Below are positions 7,539 to 10,283 of a DNA stretch of 10,283 nt, piece by piece. The notes under the pieces are model-generated. The model ran no database searches. It was not told where the DNA came from and saw only the letters and a program-made list of their open reading frames with translations. Each line of letters opens with the position of its first letter. Position 1 is the first letter of the stretch. A program made the translations under genes and the position numbers. The DNA comes from Planctomycetota bacterium. GTDB lineage: Bacteria > Planctomycetota > UBA11346. The stretch spans positions 1-10,283 of the forward strand of contig JACDEC010000071.1 of assembly GCA_013816645.1 (NCBI GenBank), read 5' to 3'.

Positions 7539-8288
7539 TCAGGGGTTCTTGGCGGCGGACTTGGCGTCCTCGCCCACGTAGCGCTGGAACTCGAAGCGCC
7601 GGCGATTGTGGTGGAACAGGAAGTCGACGCGATTGGTGTCGATGTTGATGATCACGCAGTCCTTGACGCGATCGTTGATCGCGCGCGCGCGCGGTTCCCC
7701 GCTGATGACAGCCAGGGAACCCTCGGGCGACCACAGGATGCCTTCGATCTTGAGGTTGAGCGCGTCGAACTTCGCCTGCGCTTCCTCGTAGGCCTTGGCC
7801 TCTTCGGCCTGGCTGCGGAAGCGCTTGATGCGTTCGATGAGATCGCGGACGGCTTCGTGGCTCTCGAATTTTGCGAGGCGCTTGACCGCACTGTCGCAAC
7901 GGGCCATCGCCTCGTCCCACTTGCGGGCGAGAATATAGGTTTCGATGGCCTCGACCTCGAGCCCACCCCAGCGGACCGCGTCTTGGACGTCCTGGCCGGT
8001 AGGCGCCGGGTTGTTGCCGCTCGGCTTGGGACCGGTCTCGACGAGTTGCGTCTGCTGCTCGCGAAGCTTGGCTTCGAGCTCGTAGCGTTTCTCAATGTCC
8101 TCGAAGACGTCGGAGCGTTCGAGAGGCGGCTCGAATTGCCATTTCTCCTCTTCCGGGGTGCGCGCCTGCGCGGCGGCATCCTTGGCATCGACTTCGACCT
8201 TGGGGGTCGGCTTCGCGACCGGCGCCGGCGGAGCATCCGCCGCGACCAGCGCGCTCGACAGGAGCAGGAGCAACAGTGCGCTGCGCAT
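7539..8288 (-). CDS. PilP/GspC-like periplasmic linker protein of the pilus cluster
   Basis: This 249-aa exported protein sits exactly where pilP normally lies, between pilO and pilQ. The signal peptide MRSALLLLLLSSALVAA is clear. A proline- and acid-rich linker follows (about 20-50), then FEPPLERSDVFED (52-64), which may correspond to the RDPF-like motif of PilP/GspC proteins. Residues about 105-177 are helical, TPR- or coiled-coil-like (ARKWDEAMARCDSAVKRLAK). Residues about 178-236 (LKIEGILWSPEGSLAVISG to FLFHHNRRRFEF) resemble the small beta HR domain by which PilP/GspC contacts the secretin. The role as linker between PilNO and PilQ is inferred from position and this pattern. ATG at 8288 is preferred because GAGG lies 5 nt upstream; a GTG at 8294 overlapping the pilO stop is the alternative. 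Confidence 0.75.
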   Translation of the reverse strand: MRSALLLLLLSSALVAADAPPAPVAKPTPKVEVDAKDAAAQARTPEEEKWQFEPPLERSDVFEDIEKRYELEAKLREQQTQLVETGPKPSGNNPAPTGQDVQDAVRWGGLEVEAIETYILARKWDEAMARCDSAVKRLAKFESHEAVRDLIERIKRFRSQAEEAKAYEEAQAKFDALNLKIEGILWSPEGSLAVISGEPRARAINDRVKDCVIINIDTNRVDFLFHHNRRRFEFQRYVGEDAKSAAKNP

Positions 8289-8290
8289 GC

Positions 8291-8959
8291 TCACCTCGCC
8301 CTCTTCTTGGACGTCTGCGTGTAGTAATAGGTGATCAGTTCCATGTTCACCGTGTGCGGCTTGACCACGATCTTGTTCGCCGACGTATCGATACTCATCT
8401 CGCCAGGCTTGATCGAGAGGGTCTTCACCGCCATGAAGCGGGCATTCTTCTCGATCGAATCGATGTACTTGATGATGCCGTTGAGCTCGCCCGCAAGCTC
8501 GATCTGGTAGATGATCGACTGGTATTCAGCCTTCTTCTCGCCGCGCTCCTTGGCGCCTTCGTTGATGCGCACGCTCTTGAATTCGACCACGCCGATCGTG
8601 CTGGGCACGCCGCGCGCGAGCTTTTCGAGCAGTTCACGCATCTGCGACTTCTCGGCTTCGAGCGGCAGGCGCTCCTCGGCGTCGGCGATGTCGTCCTGGA
8701 GGTCCTTGAGCCGCTGATCGATCTTCGGTTCCTCGTCGATGATCACCTGCTTCTCGGCGATCTGGGCGTCGAGGTCGAGGATCTGGGTATAGACCGCGTC
8801 CGGCCCGCCCTGGCGACGGATCAGCAATTCCGGTTTGGGGCCGATCTTGCCGAGCACCCCATAGATGAGGTAGCCGAGCAGGAAGCCGAGCAGCACCGGC
8901 ACCGCGATGAGCACGGTGTACTGCTGGCGCTTGTCGAGCTGGTTCCAGGCGACGGCCAT
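8291..8959 (-). CDS. pilO: Type IV pilus inner-membrane alignment protein PilO
   Basis: This 222-aa protein has the PilO layout: a short cytoplasmic N-terminus, one membrane helix (about 17-37, VLIAVPVLLGFLLGYLIYGV), a periplasmic coiled coil (about 58-115, including DQRLKDLQDDIADAEERLPL) and a C-terminal ferredoxin-like domain (about 120-215, with YQIELAGELNGIIKYIDSIE). PilO pairs with PilN to form the inner-membrane alignment complex. The ATG at 8959 is chosen because AGGGGA lies at 8966-8971, 6 nt upstream. It begins 1 nt after the pilN stop, and a longer upstream extension would lie inside pilN. Its TGA abuts the start region of the PilP-like gene, implying translational coupling. Confidence 0.93.
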   Translation of the reverse strand: MAVAWNQLDKRQQYTVLIAVPVLLGFLLGYLIYGVLGKIGPKPELLIRRQGGPDAVYTQILDLDAQIAEKQVIIDEEPKIDQRLKDLQDDIADAEERLPLEAEKSQMRELLEKLARGVPSTIGVVEFKSVRINEGAKERGEKKAEYQSIIYQIELAGELNGIIKYIDSIEKNARFMAVKTLSIKPGEMSIDTSANKIVVKPHTVNMELITYYYTQTSKKRAR

Positions 8960-8960
8960 G

Positions 8961-9701
8961 TCAGTTCCCCTGCGCAGCCGGAGGAGGCACGGCGGCTGGC
9001 GGCTTGCGCTTCGGTTCGACCACCGGCTTGCGCCTGACCCAGTCCAAGCTGCCGTCGACGACCACCTTGGCGATCTTCTCGTTCCAGATCGGCTTGTCGC
9101 CGAGATAGCGGTCCTCGGGCTTGCCCTCGAAGTTCTGCTCGCGCCAGAAGCGGCCGCTCTCGATGGTTTTGAAGAAGGATCGGACGTAATCGCCGCTGCG
9201 GTCCCGCTGTTCGCCGACGATCTTGTAGCGCCAGCGGAAGCCGAAGCGGACCTCATCGGAGCCGGCGCCGGGGCCCGCGCGCTTCTCGCCGCCAAGCTCG
9301 TTGATCGCCAGCTCCTGCACGCGCACGTCGAAACCAGGCACGGTCCAGGACGGGGTCTCCGCGGCGCCGGTCAGCTGGTTGGCGAATTCATCGAGGGTGC
9401 GCGCCCAGTAGACCTTCCGGTTGAGCAGCGAGACGATGTAGTTGCGGCGTTCCTCGTACTCGAGGATCTCAGCCTTCTTGGCGGTGACCCGGTCGGCCGC
9501 GACGGTCTTCTCGGCGAGGACGACTTCCTTGTTCGCGCGCTCATCCTCGAGGTTGGGCAGCACCTTGAACTTGAGGTAGGCCCACGAGACCAGCAGGACG
9601 AGGTTGAGCACCCCACCGCCGACCGCCGCGATGAAGACCGGGCTGATGTTGCCGCCGTGGCGTTTGCGCAGCTCAGGCGGCAGGAGGTTGATCAGGATCA
9701 T
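8961..9701 (-). CDS. pilN: Type IV pilus inner-membrane alignment protein PilN
   Basis: This 246-aa protein starts with MILINLLPPELRKR, the conserved PilN cytoplasmic peptide (INLLP) that in other bacteria docks into PilM. A membrane helix follows (about 22-44, PVFIAAVGGGVLNLVLLVSW), then a coiled coil (about 52-95) and a periplasmic domain beginning with the typical W-A-R-T-L-D-E-F pattern. It is somewhat longer than classical PilN of about 200 aa: the periplasmic part has an inserted region (about 135-210), and a proline-rich tail follows after residue 226. No Shine-Dalgarno is visible before the ATG at 9701. Instead the start overlaps the stop of a short upstream frame as ATGA, which suggests coupled translation. 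pilM, which normally precedes pilN, is absent, although the PilM-docking peptide is kept. Confidence 0.92.
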   Translation of the reverse strand: MILINLLPPELRKRHGGNISPVFIAAVGGGVLNLVLLVSWAYLKFKVLPNLEDERANKEVVLAEKTVAADRVTAKKAEILEYEERRNYIVSLLNRKVYWARTLDEFANQLTGAAETPSWTVPGFDVRVQELAINELGGEKRAGPGAGSDEVRFGFRWRYKIVGEQRDRSGDYVRSFFKTIESGRFWREQNFEGKPEDRYLGDKPIWNEKIAKVVVDGSLDWVRRKPVVEPKRKPPAAVPPPAAQGN

Positions 9702-9823
9702 GGCGTGGTCGTCTGCCCGGAGGAGTGTGCCGCGCGGACCGTATCCGCCACTTCCGCCAAGAGCGGCAGGGCGGCGACATCGGCTGCACTATGTGATGTT
9801 CTGACCATGGGATTCCAGCGCAT
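9698..9823 (-). CDS. Small frame (41 codons) overlapping the pilN start
   Basis: The minus strand has ATG at 9823 and TGA at 9700-9698, the stop overlapping the pilN ATG as ATGA. The product begins MRWNPMVRTSHSAADV, then has a probable amphipathic helix (AALPLLAEVADTVRAA) and ends in SSGQTTTP. No family was recognised. From codon 13 onward most third positions are G or C, like the neighbouring genes. There is no Shine-Dalgarno before the first ATG, which lies about 10 nt after the predicted transcription start; the internal ATG at 9808 (36 aa) has a weak GGA 5-6 nt upstream. pilN has no ribosome site of its own, which makes translation of this frame plausible. It could still be a non-functional leader or chance. 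Confidence 0.35.
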   Translation of the reverse strand: MRWNPMVRTSHSAADVAALPLLAEVADTVRAAHSSGQTTTP

Positions 9824-9840
9824 GGGAGAGTCTGAGCGGA

Positions 9841-9869
9841 ACCATATGGTGTATCGCTTCACCTGTCAA
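9841..9869 (-). promoter_or_regulatory. Sigma70-type promoter of the pil operon
   Basis: On the minus strand TTGACA (plus 9864-9869), a perfect -35 box, is followed by a 17-bp spacer and TATGGT (plus 9841-9846), a 4/6 match to the -10 box. The predicted start is near 9833 (A). It lies between the terminator of the upstream gene and pilN and points into the pil cluster, giving a leader of about 130 nt before the pilN start. Confidence 0.6.
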
Positions 9870-9939
9870 AGACTTGCCTGCGGTGCGTGGAAGCACCAGC
9901 GAGGGCAGACCTGCAGTCCCTGGCGACCGGCGTGGCAAA

Positions 9940-9959
9940 AGCGCGGAAAATACCGCGCT
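9940..9959 (-). terminator. Intrinsic terminator of the TPR-like gene
   Basis: AGCGCGG at 9940-9946 pairs with CCGCGCT at 9953-9959 around a 6-nt A/T loop. On the minus strand the stem is followed directly by TTTTGCC (the stem's closing T plus three Ts), a classic though short intrinsic terminator. It begins 9 nt after the stop codon of the TPR-like gene and separates that gene from the pil promoter. Confidence 0.72.
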
Positions 9960-9968
9960 CCTGGTGTG

Positions 9969-10283
9969 TCACTGAGCCGACTGAAGGCTCGCGATGAAGC
10001 GGTCGAGGCGCTCGGCGCGCTCGCCATCGGCCCGCGAACGCAGTGTTTGTGCGAGTGATAATGCCTCATCGAGGCGATCGAGCCGGGCAAGCACCTGAGC
10101 GAGCAGGAAACGGCAGCGCAGGCGGTCATCGAGCTCGCTAGCCGATTGGGCGGCCACCGCCAGCACTGCTTCGGCGACCACGAGTTCGGCAGTCCCGCCC
10201 TCGAGCGCGCAATGCGCGGTCCGCACCGCCGCGGGTGCCTGCCAGGGGTGGCCGGCAGGCAGCGCGCGGGCGGCGCGTTGCCA
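9969..10283 (-). CDS. TPR-like protein, C-terminal 104 residues (truncated by right edge)
   Basis: The minus-strand frame is open from the window edge to the TGA at 9971-9969; a GTG at 10226 is internal and the 19 upstream codons are also open, so this is the end of a longer gene. The sequence is alanine-, leucine- and arginine-rich and helical. RCRFLLAQVLARLDRLDEAL has the A-x-x-L-x-x-L-x-x-x-x-E-A-L spacing typical of a tetratricopeptide repeat, a protein-interaction module. No enzyme motif is visible. It ends just before an intrinsic terminator and is probably not cotranscribed with the pil genes. Any relation to pilus assembly would rest only on proximity. Confidence 0.7.
   Translation of the reverse strand, partial: WQRAARALPAGHPWQAPAAVRTAHCALEGGTAELVVAEAVLAVAAQSASELDDRLRCRFLLAQVLARLDRLDEALSLAQTLRSRADGERAERLDRFIASLQSAQ

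Noticed and set aside
6266..7648. A 460-codon plus-strand frame opposite pilQ
   Set aside because: Antisense shadow; pilQ on the minus strand has unambiguous secretin motifs.
9604..9804. Plus-strand frame crossing the pilN start and the small coupled frame
   Set aside because: No ribosome site and a composition typical of antisense shadow; it conflicts with the pil promoter direction.

Overview
This is a GC-rich bacterial window (roughly two thirds G+C by eye). It carries two chromosomal housekeeping or envelope blocks on the minus strand, separated by one large secreted protein on the plus strand. The lineage cannot be fixed from sequence alone. A high-GC, Gram-negative-type envelope (outer-membrane secretin, PilN/PilO, signal peptides), an RNase E/G next to L21 and a large exported glycosidase-like protein would fit Planctomycetota or another PVC-type lineage. 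That is an inference, not a demonstration. No mobile element, CRISPR array, tRNA or rRNA was recognised.

Left block (minus strand, 1-2517). A ribonuclease E/G gene is followed 56 nt later by rplU (ribosomal protein L21), which has its own good Shine-Dalgarno and a possible internal promoter. Downstream of rplU is a 250-nt gap rich in perfect hairpins, then the first 23 codons of an exported protein that runs off the left edge. rpmA (L27), the usual partner of rplU, is not next to it.

Centre (plus strand, 2518-5745). A 246-nt divergent intergenic region holds a TGCCAA-GG-TTGGCA dyad with a third half-site 21 bp away. It leads into a 993-aa secreted, multidomain, glycoside-hydrolase-like protein. 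A perfect 11-bp hairpin sits between this gene and the convergent secretin gene and probably terminates transcription from one or both sides.

Right block (minus strand, 5828-9823). This is a compact type IV pilus alignment/secretin operon: pilN, pilO, a PilP/GspC-like periplasmic protein, then pilQ. Genes overlap by a few bases or are separated by 1-25 nt. A near-consensus sigma70-type promoter (TTGACA, 17 bp, TATGGT) lies upstream. Between promoter and pilN there is no pilM; there is only a 41-codon reading frame whose stop overlaps the pilN start (ATGA). Further right, an intrinsic terminator closes a separate upstream gene, the C-terminal part of a TPR-like protein cut by the window edge.

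Together, PilN and PilO would form the inner-membrane alignment complex. The PilP-like protein would link it across the periplasm to the PilQ outer-membrane channel. The pieces most worth following up are the small coupled frame in place of pilM, the divergent PilP-position protein, the 993-aa secreted enzyme with its upstream dyad, and the structured gap after rplU.
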